A DNA stretch of 64,000 bases, from NCBI GenBank assembly GCA_020633955.1, contig JACKCP010000002.1, positions 124,001 through 188,000 of the forward strand, written 5' to 3'. How positions within the stretch are numbered: the first letter of the stretch is position 1; the number at the start of each line of letters is the position of its first letter. Positions 34,247 through 42,825 of the stretch are shown here, one piece after another. Source of the DNA: Desulfobacteraceae bacterium. GTDB lineage: Bacteria > Desulfobacterota > Desulfobacteria > Desulfobacterales > JACKCP01. Under the pieces are notes generated by a model. That model was given only the letters and a program-made list of their open reading frames with translations. It did no database searches and was not told the DNA's origin. The position numbers and the translations under genes are program-made.

Positions 34247-36001
34247 TCAGGCATCAACACCATCTAAAAGAGAGGAAATACCATACTTTTTCATTTTTCT
34301 GACCACAGTAGACTGATTAATTCCTAGCGATGAAGCCGCTTTTCTTGTGCTTTTTTCTTTTTTTATTGATACTTCAATTATTTTTTTTTCATATTCTTCA
34401 ATAAGCTCCCTCAAGGATTTGTTTTCAAAATCTGCAGCAGCAGAAATTTTTTTATCAGCCATAAAACCAGAGGGAAGACATGTTTTATCAATTACATCAC
34501 CAGTACTCACAACAACCATTCTTTCAATAATATTTTCAAGCTCCCTGACATTTCCAGGCCAGTCATAATCATAAAAAATATCAATCAAAGAGGGATCTAT
34601 TCGTTTTGAAAAATCATATTTTTTATTGTAGCGCTCAAGAAAATACCTCACAAAAAAAACAAGACACTCCTTTCTTTCTCTCAGGGGGGGAACAAAAACA
34701 GGAACAACATTAAGCCTGAAAAAAAGATCCTTCCGAAATTCCCTGTTTTTAACCATATCCTTTAAGTTTCTGTTTGTTGCCGCAATAATACGCACATCAA
34801 CAGGATTTGAAACACTGCTCCCAACCCTCATACATTCCTTTTCCTGGATCACCCTTAAAAGCTTTGCCTGAAGAGTAAGGGGAAGCTCCCCAATTTCATC
34901 GAGCAGAACTGTTCCCTTGTCAGCCATTTCAAAAAGACCTGGTTTTCCGTTTTTATTTGCTCCTGTAAAAGCACCCGGAGAATATCCGAAAAGTTCGGAC
35001 TCAAGAAGATTATCCGGAATAGCTGCACAGCTTATTTTAAGAAAAGGCTTATCCTTTCTCCTGCTGTTTGCATGAATGACATTTGCAATCACTTCCTTAC
35101 CTGCACCGGATTCTCCCTGAATAACAACAGTTGAATCAACCCTGGCAAGTCTGAGTGCAAGCTCATGGACTTCCTTCATTTTTTTTGAACGCAGAATATA
35201 GTTATCATTTCCTTCAATCTTGCCTTTCAGCTCTGTCAATTCAGTTATGTAACGGGTCTGGAGATTCTCCATTTTTTCAAGCTCGGTCTGAAGACTGTGA
35301 AGCTCTGTAACATCCCTTACGTTTGTTACAACAAGCCTGATATCACCTTTTTTATTGAGAATCGGAGTGCCTGTAACCATTACAGTCTTACCTGTTTTAA
35401 TTTTCTGGATAAGGGTTTCCGGCTTACCGGTCTCAAGAACCCTCAGTGTTACAGAATCGTTATAATAGCCTTTATCAATAAGCTCATGCATTGTTTTTCC
35501 AACAACCTCGGTTTTTTTTACACCTGTTATTCTTTCATAAGCATTATTTACCCTTATTGTGACAGCATTTCCGTCTGTAACATAAATACCGTCAAATGAT
35601 GATTCAATTATAGCCTGAAGCTCTTCTGTAAGCATTTTGGTATGTTCAAGCTCTGAAGAAATAAGCTCAAGATCTGAAATATCCTGAAGAACAGCTATTG
35701 CACCTGCAATTTTCCCGTCAATTTTGATGGGACTTCTGTTCGAAATAAAAATCTTTTCATTAATTACAACTTTTCTCGCAGATTCTATTTTTCCAGTCTT
35801 GAGTATTTTGTGAAGTTCTGTAAACTGAATAACATCACTTATGTGGCGGCCTTCTATTGACTCTCTTGAAAAACCTGTAACTGATTCCATAGCCTTGTTG
35901 CAGAAAACTATAACCCCATCTATATCAATAGCAAGAACAGGATTATAAACTGTATCCATAAAAGCGTACATTTCATCTGTGATATTTAATTTATTATTCA
36001 T
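34247..36001 (-). CDS. PAS-domain sigma-54-dependent transcriptional activator
   Basis: 584 residues. Two PAS domains (about 8-115 and 125-240) precede an AAA+ domain (about 275-510) with Walker A GESGAGKEVIAN, the sigma-54-contacting GAFTGA loop (YSPGAFTGANKNG) and Walker B GTVLLDEIGELP. The C-terminal helix-turn-helix (545-580) resembles the TyrR/Fis type (KAASSLGINQSTVVRKMKKY). It has no receiver domain, so PAS ligands rather than phosphorylation probably control it. It lies directly upstream of the abfD operon on the same strand and probably activates it. Confidence 0.93.
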   Translation of the reverse strand: MNNKLNITDEMYAFMDTVYNPVLAIDIDGVIVFCNKAMESVTGFSRESIEGRHISDVIQFTELHKILKTGKIESARKVVINEKIFISNRSPIKIDGKIAGAIAVLQDISDLELISSELEHTKMLTEELQAIIESSFDGIYVTDGNAVTIRVNNAYERITGVKKTEVVGKTMHELIDKGYYNDSVTLRVLETGKPETLIQKIKTGKTVMVTGTPILNKKGDIRLVVTNVRDVTELHSLQTELEKMENLQTRYITELTELKGKIEGNDNYILRSKKMKEVHELALRLARVDSTVVIQGESGAGKEVIANVIHANSRRKDKPFLKISCAAIPDNLLESELFGYSPGAFTGANKNGKPGLFEMADKGTVLLDEIGELPLTLQAKLLRVIQEKECMRVGSSVSNPVDVRIIAATNRNLKDMVKNREFRKDLFFRLNVVPVFVPPLRERKECLVFFVRYFLERYNKKYDFSKRIDPSLIDIFYDYDWPGNVRELENIIERMVVVSTGDVIDKTCLPSGFMADKKISAAADFENKSLRELIEEYEKKIIEVSIKKEKSTRKAASSLGINQSTVVRKMKKYGISSLLDGVDA

Positions 36002-36437
36002 GAGCAGTCATTTTAATTTTTTTAGACATTGAGATAAAGGTATAAGTCCCGGACACATTAGCCAGTAAAAGAGCTTACTACAGCTGACAAAAGAATAAAA
36101 GTCGGTTTTACATCAAAAATACCGGCATTTTTCACATTGTTTTTTTTAATTACACCAGAATAAAAAATCCTTGTTTTAGTTCAATCAGTATTTATATTGA
36201 AAAACAAAACTTAATTGTGGTTGCCCGAAAACAAGAATTTTTTACTCAGCAACCAATTAACATTTTTCGACCATCAGTCAGTGATTAACCAAAAAATATG
36301 ATTACCTGTTCAGCTCAGGAAAAATAAAAAATTTTACCATATTAATAACTGCGATCCCCTGTGCTGATACAACCTTGAACTGTTGAAACAAAACTTAAAA
36401 CCATAAATTTCTGTCTACTAAAAATGAAAGACTAAAT
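36002..36437. other. Intergenic region without a recognised gene
   Basis: The 436-bp spacer between divergent genes is A+T-rich. It holds fragments reminiscent of the repeats (TTACCTGTTCAGCTCAGG near 36304; TTTTTCGACCATCAGT near 36255) but no full element, RNA gene or clear promoter. Confidence 0.6.
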
Positions 36438-37607
36438 ATGAAATCAGTTAATATTCTTTTCTTCGTAATTTCACTTATAACCCCGCTAACGGTAAATGCA
36501 TCACAATCAGAAACAGCCATTAATTATCAGACTGATTTTTTGATACTGATATTTTACATACTTCTGGCACTTATCTTTTCATTTCTCTGCTCCATTGCAG
36601 AAGCTGTGCTTTTAAGCATTACACCCTCATACATTGAGGGAATAAAAGAAAAAAACAAAAAACTTTTTTCCATACTAAAAAAAATAAAACAGGATAAAAT
36701 TGACAGTTCACTTGCCTCAATTCTCACGCTCAACACAATAGCACACACTGTTGGTGCAATTGGTGCGGGTGCAAAGGCAACAGCAGTTTTCGGTGAAGCC
36801 TGGTTTGGTGTTTTTTCGGCAGCAATGACATTTATGATTCTTTTTCTATCTGAAATAATTCCAAAAACAATTGGAGCGGTTTACTGGAAAAGCCTTGTAT
36901 GGCCTGCTGCAATTTTTATCAGGAGTCTTATCTTAATCCTTTACCCCCTTGTCTGGATTTCTGAAAAAATTACAAAATTTATTTCCAAAGGAAAAAAGGA
37001 AAGTATTTTTAACAGGGAAGAATTTATTGCAATGGCAGCAGCAGGAGAACATTCAGGAGAACTTGACAGAAAAGAATCAAGAATAATTAAAAATCTTTTC
37101 CGCTTTGACTCCCTCAAGGCTTCAGACATCATGACTCCAAGAACTGTAATGCTTGCTTTAAAGGAAAATAAAAAAATATCTGAAGCAGCCTCAATAGTTT
37201 CTAAGCAGCCCTTTTCACGAATCCCTGTTTTTGGCTCAGGGGTTGATGATATTACGGGATTTGTTTTAAAAGATGATATTCTTATTTTTGCCGCAGAAAA
37301 AAAAGGTGAACAAAAACTAAGTGTTTTGAAAAGAAAAATTTCTGCTGTACCGGAAACTGTGTCACTTGCTGTATTATTAGAAGATTTCCTCAAAAACCGC
37401 CATCAAATCGCAGTTGTTGTAAGTGAGCATGGAAGCACAGAAGGGATTATCTCACTTGAGGATATAATAGAAACCCTAATGGGAATGGAAATAGTTGATG
37501 AAACTGACAGCGTTGTTGATATGAGAGTTCTTGCAAGAAAGCAGTGGATAAAGCGTGCCGAAAAAATGGGAATTGAGCTTCACGAAAATGAAAAACCTGA
37601 CAAATAA
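36438..37607 (+). CDS. CNNM/CorC-family transporter-like protein (DUF21-CBS)
   Basis: 389 residues with an N-terminal signal-like helix, a DUF21 (CNNM) membrane domain (about 30-190; FLCSIAEAVLLSITPSYIEG, LFLSEIIPKTIGAVYW) and a CBS pair (about 225-345; ASDIMTPRTVMLALKEN, PFSRIPVFGSG, VVVSEHGSTEGIISLEDI). The transporter-associated CorC_HlyC domain is absent. Proteins of this type are linked to Mg2+ efflux; the substrate here is inferred. Monocistronic. Confidence 0.92.
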   Translation: MKSVNILFFVISLITPLTVNASQSETAINYQTDFLILIFYILLALIFSFLCSIAEAVLLSITPSYIEGIKEKNKKLFSILKKIKQDKIDSSLASILTLNTIAHTVGAIGAGAKATAVFGEAWFGVFSAAMTFMILFLSEIIPKTIGAVYWKSLVWPAAIFIRSLILILYPLVWISEKITKFISKGKKESIFNREEFIAMAAAGEHSGELDRKESRIIKNLFRFDSLKASDIMTPRTVMLALKENKKISEAASIVSKQPFSRIPVFGSGVDDITGFVLKDDILIFAAEKKGEQKLSVLKRKISAVPETVSLAVLLEDFLKNRHQIAVVVSEHGSTEGIISLEDIIETLMGMEIVDETDSVVDMRVLARKQWIKRAEKMGIELHENEKPDK

Positions 37608-37687
37608 AAAATGACTTTCAGTCAATAATATCCTATAATAGATAACATCTATTATTAAAGATTCTCTTATTAAGGATATTAATTTAA

Positions 37688-38428
37688 ATGACTTCCAATA
37701 TTTCAATTGAAACAAAACTTAGCACGCTCATTAAAGCAAGCAGAACAATTCTTCAGAAAAAAACATTCAAAGAATCTGCAAGAGCAATTTTTGATTTCTG
37801 CCGTGAAACTACAGGTGCAATTTCAGGTTATGTAGCTCTTTTAAGTGAAGACGGACATGAAAACGAAGTGCTTTTTCTTGAATCAGGAGGAATGCACTGC
37901 TCTGTTGACCCGTTCCTTCCAATGCCAATAAGAGGACTTAGGGCAGATTCATATACAACCCATAAAACAGTATATGAAAATGATTTTATGAACAGCAGAT
38001 GGGTTAAATTCATGCCACCTGGTCATGTGGAAATGAAAAATGTAATGTTTGCACCATTGAATATTGATAATAAAACAGTTGGAATTATGGGTCTTGCAAA
38101 CAAACCCGGAGATTTTACTGATGAAGATGCTGAAATTGCTTCCGTATTTGGAGAACTTGCAGCAATAGCACTTGCAAATTCAAGATATATTGATCTTTTA
38201 AATGAAAAAACAGCTTCCCTTGAAAAAGTAATATCCCAGGTTAAAACCCTCCAGGGACTTCTTCCAATATGCATGCACTGCAAAAAAATAAGGGATGACA
38301 AAGGCTTCTGGACAAAACTTGAAGAATATATATCAAATCATTCCGAGGCTAATTTTACCCACAGCCTCTGCCCTCAGTGTCTTAATGAAAAATATCCTGA
38401 GTTTTCTGATACAGAGGATATGGAGTAA
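37688..38428 (+). CDS. GAF-domain sensory protein with C-terminal CxxC zinc-like module
   Basis: 246 residues. A GAF domain (about 15-175; GYVALLSEDG, VMFAPLNIDNKTVGIMGLAN) is followed by a short coiled-coil and a C-terminal module with LLPICMHCKKIRDDKGFW and SLCPQCLNEKYP (two C-x2-C pairs). This tail is common on PAS, GAF and receiver proteins in deltaproteobacteria and may bind zinc; its role is unknown. There is no output domain, so it probably signals by protein contact. Confidence 0.85.
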   Translation: MTSNISIETKLSTLIKASRTILQKKTFKESARAIFDFCRETTGAISGYVALLSEDGHENEVLFLESGGMHCSVDPFLPMPIRGLRADSYTTHKTVYENDFMNSRWVKFMPPGHVEMKNVMFAPLNIDNKTVGIMGLANKPGDFTDEDAEIASVFGELAAIALANSRYIDLLNEKTASLEKVISQVKTLQGLLPICMHCKKIRDDKGFWTKLEEYISNHSEANFTHSLCPQCLNEKYPEFSDTEDME

Positions 38429-38449
38429 ACTTTTTTGGCATTCACACTT

Positions 38450-39193
38450 TCAGATAAAAGCTCCTGGTTTTACCCTGTTTACCATTGAAGCATAATAGGA
38501 CTGAATCATGAGAATATCATTTTCAAGATTTCCTGTTGGAGTTACAAGAAAACTCTTTCCGTCAACAAGGTCATCATGACATACCAGCTTAACTTTTGAC
38601 GGTTCTATATCAGGAAGGCCGGTTTTTTCGGGATATTTACCTGTAACATTTCTGTAAAAACCCTTGATTATCTCCATGTCCTTTTCAATGTCTCCGCTGG
38701 GTTCAAAGGCAGGCCCTATACCGCCGATCTTCAGTTTAAAATCAAGAAATCCCATTAGAATGGGAACGCCTGCTTCAAGAGCAACATAATAAAATCCGGT
38801 CTTCCATGAATTGACCTTTGATCTTGTTCCTTCAGGGGGAATAATAATTGTAAGCTTATCCCTGCCCTCAAACTTTCCTGCAATTGTTTTTACAAGATTA
38901 TTTGATTTTGACCTGTCAACAGGAATTCCTCCAAGCCACTTTAAAAACCAGCCGCCCGGACCTTTAAAAAGAGTATCCTTTCCAAGCCAGGAAACTTTTA
39001 AATTTATTTTAAAGGCCATTAAAATTGTATAAAAAAAATCCCAGTTGGTTGTATGGGGAGCTGCAATGACTACAGCTTTAGGTGCAAGAGTTTCATTGCT
39101 TACAAATTTCCAGCCCTTGAATTTAAGGATTATTATTGCCGTAAGTCTGAAAATCTGTTTTATTATCGGTGTGTTAAAAACTGTAAAGCTCAT
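38450..39193 (-). CDS. PlsC-like lysophospholipid acyltransferase family protein
   Basis: About 247 residues with an acyltransferase block I H-x4-D (APHTTNWDFF), block II around GGIPVDRSKS and block III PPEGTRSK, as in 1-acyl-glycerol-3-phosphate acyltransferases. One N-terminal hydrophobic helix is likely. The start at 39193 has GGGAG 7 bp upstream; the TTG at 39205 overlaps that site. The acceptor lipid is unknown. Convergent with the GAF gene. Confidence 0.87.
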   Translation of the reverse strand: MSFTVFNTPIIKQIFRLTAIIILKFKGWKFVSNETLAPKAVVIAAPHTTNWDFFYTILMAFKINLKVSWLGKDTLFKGPGGWFLKWLGGIPVDRSKSNNLVKTIAGKFEGRDKLTIIIPPEGTRSKVNSWKTGFYYVALEAGVPILMGFLDFKLKIGGIGPAFEPSGDIEKDMEIIKGFYRNVTGKYPEKTGLPDIEPSKVKLVCHDDLVDGKSFLVTPTGNLENDILMIQSYYASMVNRVKPGAFI

Positions 39194-39363
39194 CTTTTCT
39201 CCCAAAATATGATGGTAATAAACCCCGGATTATATTTAAATTTTGAATAAAAACACAAGTAAAAGAATTGTAAAACCCAGAACCTTGTTCTTTTCAGCAA
39301 AAAGTTATCTGCCTTGTTTTAGTGATTGACATGAGGTCATTACTCTGCTAACAGACTACTATT

Positions 39364-39453
39364 ATGAAAAAAACACTATTTAACACATCAGGATTTTTAT
39401 TTTTTAGTTTCTTCAGGTATTTTATCTGCCCGCCTGAGGTGTTAGTGGTTTAA
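39364..39453 (+). CDS. Phe/Tyr-rich leader peptide of an attenuator
   Basis: A 29-codon frame with Phe at positions 6, 11, 13, 14, 16, 17 and 20 and Tyr at 19: seven of the ten residues 11-20 are aromatic. It is followed 25 bp later by a strong terminator, and the next gene belongs to the aromatic amino acid pathway. This resembles the pheL leader of enterobacteria in plan. The ribosome site is weak. Confidence 0.8.
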   Translation: MKKTLFNTSGFLFFSFFRYFICPPEVLVV

Positions 39454-39513
39454 TCTTAAAAAAATTAACCATTCAAAAGGCCGCAGGCGGGGATGCCGGC
39501 GGTCTTTTTTTTT
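39429..39513 (+). terminator. Transcription attenuator with mutually exclusive hairpins
   Basis: The terminator stem pairs GGCCGCAGGC (39479-39488) with GCCGGCGGTC (39495-39504; one mismatch) and is followed by nine T's. The competing arm CCCGCCTG (39429-39436, inside the leader) is perfectly complementary to CAGGCGGG (39484-39491), which lies in the terminator's 5' arm and loop. A ribosome stalled on the early Phe codons would leave the arm free and block the terminator. A third stem (39446-39454 with 39464-39471) lies between. Confidence 0.82.
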
Positions 39514-39588
39514 GAACATATTTTCCTTTTCTCATTCCATAAAAAAATTGCCGGACAAAAACCTGCCGCCTTCAATAAAGGAGGAATT

Positions 39589-40386
39589 ATGTTACTTGGC
39601 AAAGCTGTACGACTGGAAAGAATTTTCAACAGAAACACAGGAAAAACAATTGTAGTTCCAATGGACCATGGAGTAAGCGTTGGTCCGATTTACGGAGTTA
39701 TTGACCTAAAGGATTCCGTTGACAAGGTTGCAGAAGGCGGAGCAAATGCAGTTTTAATGCACAAAGGTCTTCCCAGGCGAACCCACAGGGGAGCAGGAAG
39801 AGACATTGGTCTTATTATTCATTTATCTGCAAGCACCTCACTTTCCCTTCATCCAAATGCAAAAACCCTTGTGGGAACAGTTGAAGATGCATTGAGACTT
39901 GGAGCTGATGCAGTGTCTGTTCACATAAACCTTGGAGACGAAACCGAAAGGGAAATGTTAAAACAGCTTGGAGAAGTATGCTCAACAGCTGGAACCTGGG
40001 GAATGCCTGTTCTTGCAATGATGTATGCAAGGGGGCCTGAAATTCAGGATGAATATGATGTTGAAGTTGTAAAGCATTGTGCAAGGGTTGCAGAAGAACT
40101 TGGAGCTGATGTTGTAAAGGTTGCCTATACAGGTTCTCCTGAAACCTTTGCAAAGGTTGTTGAAGGCTGCTATATCCCTGTTGTCATTGCAGGAGGACCA
40201 AGAATGGGAAGTCATCTTGAAATAGTTCAGATGGTATATGATTCAATTCAGGCCGGAGGAGCAGGAATTTCTGTTGGAAGAAACATTTTTCAGGATGAAA
40301 ACCCTGCCAAACTTGTAAGGGCACTTCACGGTGTTGTTCATGAAGGATTTAATGTTGAAAAGGCAATGGAACTTTTAAAAAGCTGA
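39589..40386 (+). CDS. 2-amino-3,7-dideoxy-D-threo-hept-6-ulosonate synthase (archaeal-type AroA')
   Basis: About 265 residues of the DeoC/FbaB class I aldolase fold: VVPMDHGVSVGPIYG, VLMHKGLPRRTHRG, VVKVAYTGSP with the Schiff-base Lys, VIAGGPRMGS and GGAGISVGRNIFQ. This set matches the ADH synthase that feeds the alternative route to 3-dehydroquinate from aspartate semialdehyde. AAAGGAGG precedes ATG 39589, so the longer frame from 39493 is not used. The Phe-rich attenuator directly upstream supports an aromatic role. An archaeal-type fructose-bisphosphate aldolase is the alternative. The AroB' partner is not in this window. Confidence 0.85.
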   Translation: MLLGKAVRLERIFNRNTGKTIVVPMDHGVSVGPIYGVIDLKDSVDKVAEGGANAVLMHKGLPRRTHRGAGRDIGLIIHLSASTSLSLHPNAKTLVGTVEDALRLGADAVSVHINLGDETEREMLKQLGEVCSTAGTWGMPVLAMMYARGPEIQDEYDVEVVKHCARVAEELGADVVKVAYTGSPETFAKVVEGCYIPVVIAGGPRMGSHLEIVQMVYDSIQAGGAGISVGRNIFQDENPAKLVRALHGVVHEGFNVEKAMELLKS

Positions 40387-40517
40387 AACTTTAAATATTA
40401 GATTGCAGATTAATACAAAACCTGTTTTCAAGTTCAGCAGGACGATAAATATAGTCATGGAATAAGCCAAAAGACTTGAAAACATAAAATTTAGATGGTA
40501 GTTCATTTTTTAAAAAA

Positions 40518-40545
40518 GGCCGGGATTCTATAAACCGGCCTTTTT
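40518..40545 (+). terminator. Terminator between the ADH synthase gene and hisA
   Basis: GGCCGG (40518-40523) pairs with CCGGCC (40535-40540), followed by five T's. It lies 30 bp before the hisA start, so the two genes are likely separate transcripts. Confidence 0.8.
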
Positions 40546-40574
40546 ATTAACAGCCATGAAAACAGGAAAAAATA

Positions 40575-41333
40575 ATGAAATTCAGACCATGTATTGATCT
40601 CCATGACGGTGTTGTAAAACAGATTGTAGGCTCCTCACTTTCAGACAACCCCGATAATAAACCAGAAACCAATTTTGTTTCAAAAAAACCTCCTGAATGG
40701 TATGCAAATTTATATAAAAGCGACAACCTTAGAGGCGGCCACATAATCCAGCTTGGAAAAGGCAATGAAGATGCTGCAAAAAAAGCACTTAATGCATGGC
40801 CAAAAGGCATGCAGATCGGCGGAGGAATAAACAGCGATAATGCATTTTTCTGGCTGGATAACGGAGCTGAAGCACTTATTGTTACTTCATATGTTTTCCA
40901 TGACGGAGTAATTGATGAAAAAAGACTTGAAAAACTTTCAAATATGGTTGGAAAAAACCGCCTTGTTCTTGATTTGAGCTGCAGAAAAAAAGACGGTGAC
41001 TATTATGTAGTTACAAACAGATGGCAGAATTTTACAAATGAAAAAGTTACAAACAGACTTCTTGACCATCTTTCAAAATACTGTTTTGAATATCTGGTAC
41101 ATGCTGTTGATGTAGAGGGAAAATGCAGCGGAATTGAAACTGAACTTGTAAATATCCTTGCAAAATCATCAGAAATTCCTGTTACCTATGCAGGCGGAAT
41201 AAGCTCAAAAGAACATATTGATCAGATTGAAGTCATGGGAAAAGGGCTGATTGATTTTACTGTTGGAAGCGCTCTTGATATTTTCGGGGGAACAAAACTC
41301 AAGTATCAGGAACTTGCTGAAAAATACAGATAG
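40575..41333 (+). CDS. hisA: Phosphoribosylformimino-AICAR ribotide isomerase, eukaryotic (HIS6) type
   Basis: A 252-residue TIM barrel for the fourth step of histidine synthesis. It starts FRPCIDLHDGVVKQIVGS and has IQLGKGN, GMQIGGGINSDN, IVTSYVFHDG, LVLDLSCRKKDGDYY and the end motif DFTVGSALDIFGG. These segments match plant and fungal HIS6 proteins rather than the usual bacterial HisA. An AGGA ribosome site is present. It is not in a his operon. Horizontal acquisition or an old lineage variant are both possible. Confidence 0.9.
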   Translation: MKFRPCIDLHDGVVKQIVGSSLSDNPDNKPETNFVSKKPPEWYANLYKSDNLRGGHIIQLGKGNEDAAKKALNAWPKGMQIGGGINSDNAFFWLDNGAEALIVTSYVFHDGVIDEKRLEKLSNMVGKNRLVLDLSCRKKDGDYYVVTNRWQNFTNEKVTNRLLDHLSKYCFEYLVHAVDVEGKCSGIETELVNILAKSSEIPVTYAGGISSKEHIDQIEVMGKGLIDFTVGSALDIFGGTKLKYQELAEKYR

Positions 41334-41386
41334 ATAAACAATATAAGATGCAGTATGATTTAAAAAAAATTGTTCTTCCTGCCATT

Positions 41387-42379
41387 TTAATCCAGAGGGC
41401 TTTTGACACTGTTAATATCTTTTTGCATTACATGGGTATAAATCTCCGTTGTTTTAACATCGGAGTGACCCATTAACTCCTGTAAGACCCTTATATTTAC
41501 GCCATTTTCAAGCATATGAGTTGCAAAAGAGTGCCTTAAAGTATGGCATGTAGCCTTTTTATAAATTTTTGCATTTATTACAGCTCTTTTTACTGCTTTC
41601 TGCAATCCCGATTCCATCACATGATGCCTTCTTACAATATCTGTATAGGGATCTCTGCTGAGTTTTTTAGAAGGAAAAACATACTGCCACCCAAATTCTT
41701 TTGCAGCTTTTGGATATTTTTTTCCCAATGCACCTGGAAGGTATACTTCCCCAAATCCGTTTTCCAGGTCTTCATCGTGAAGCTCTTTCACACGGCTGAC
41801 ATGAATTTTAAGCTCATCTTTTAAAGATATGGGTAAAACAGTTATTCTGTCTTTATTTCCTTTACCGGCTCTTACATAAATCTGCTTATTTTCAAAATCA
41901 ATATCCTGAATTCTAAGCCTTACACATTCCATAAGCCTGAGTCCGCTTCCATACATAAGCCTTGCCATCAAAAGATGTGTTCCTGACATATGCATAAAAA
42001 GCTTTTTAATTTCTGATTTTGTCATGACAACAGGAAAATGTTTTCTTTGTTTTGCTCTTACAGGTTCAATCATTCCTTCAATATTTATATCAAGAACATT
42101 TTTATATAAAAAAACAAGAGCATTAAGAGCCTGCTTCTGGGTTGAGGCTGAAACCTTTTCTTCAACTGCAAGATAGCTCAGAAATGAATCAAGCTCTTTT
42201 TTCCCCATTGATGAAGGATGTTTTCTTGATCCGTGAAATTTTATATATCTTACTATCCAGGCACAATAAGTCTGCTCTGTGCGGTATGCATAGTGATGAT
42301 ACCTTAAAACCTCTTTAACCTGGTCCATTAACTTCAAATCGGGATTTGGCTTGAATTTTATTGTTTTATTGATTTTCAT
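41387..42379 (-). CDS. intI: Integron integrase (tyrosine recombinase)
   Basis: 330 residues. N-terminal SAM-like domain (about 15-105; YHHYAYRTEQTYCAWIVRYI) and a catalytic domain with Arg (YGSGLRLMECVRLR), His-Arg (CHTLRHSFATHML), His (LMGHSDVKTTEIYTH) and the final Tyr nucleophile. The insert around LPGALGKKYPKAAKEFGWQY plus VFPSKKLSRDP is the integron-specific patch that binds attC hairpins. It excises and inserts cassettes at attI. Frame intact, so potentially active. AAAGG precedes the ATG. Confidence 0.96.
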   Translation of the reverse strand: MKINKTIKFKPNPDLKLMDQVKEVLRYHHYAYRTEQTYCAWIVRYIKFHGSRKHPSSMGKKELDSFLSYLAVEEKVSASTQKQALNALVFLYKNVLDINIEGMIEPVRAKQRKHFPVVMTKSEIKKLFMHMSGTHLLMARLMYGSGLRLMECVRLRIQDIDFENKQIYVRAGKGNKDRITVLPISLKDELKIHVSRVKELHDEDLENGFGEVYLPGALGKKYPKAAKEFGWQYVFPSKKLSRDPYTDIVRRHHVMESGLQKAVKRAVINAKIYKKATCHTLRHSFATHMLENGVNIRVLQELMGHSDVKTTEIYTHVMQKDINSVKSPLD

Positions 42380-42399
42380 TATATTGCCTTTGGATATTG

Positions 42400-42411
42400 A
42401 ATGTATACATT
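42400..42411. promoter_or_regulatory. Palindrome upstream of intI
   Basis: AATGTATACATT is a perfect 12-bp palindrome, about 20 bp upstream of the intI start codon, a position suited to an operator. Whether it binds LexA or another repressor cannot be told. Confidence 0.35.
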
Positions 42412-42639
42412 TTCTATTTTTTATTTGAGGAATAAGCCTTTTTTTCCATAAATACCTTTAAATATAAAATATGATGGAAATTTACTTTTTATAAGATTAT
42501 GTAATAAATCAGTTTTTATTCAAAATATTCTGTAATTACAGAATATTAAAAATTAAATCTTTAATTAATTGACAAGATTTTTAAATAGTGGTTTTTTAAT
42601 CTAAATTGATTTCAAATATCATTTTTAAAAAAGTGGAAT

Positions 42640-42718
42640 AAATTTATCATTCTTTTCAGTTTTTTCCACCTAAATATTTGATAAACTGGAAAAAATTCTA
42701 TTATATAAGCGTTATAAG
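42640..42718. other. Candidate attI region
   Basis: Between intI and the first cassette gene lies a segment with GGAAAAAAT and ATTTTTTCC and the core-like GCGTTATAAG (GTT at 42711), the first GTT matching the attC crossover bases. If correct, the first cassette starts at 42712. The whole 446-bp spacer contains no gene. Confidence 0.35.
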
Positions 42719-42825
42719 TGGATTTTTTCCATATATTAACACTGTTGTGCTTACGAAAAAAACAAAAATCTGCGTATACCTTTCCTGACACAGGGGGTCT
42801 GTGGCTTCAATAAAAGGATATTTCT

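Noticed and set aside
39493..39588. Longer start for the ADH synthase gene
   Set aside because: The upstream frame reads through the terminator and T-run of the attenuator; the AAAGGAGG site fixes the start at 39589.
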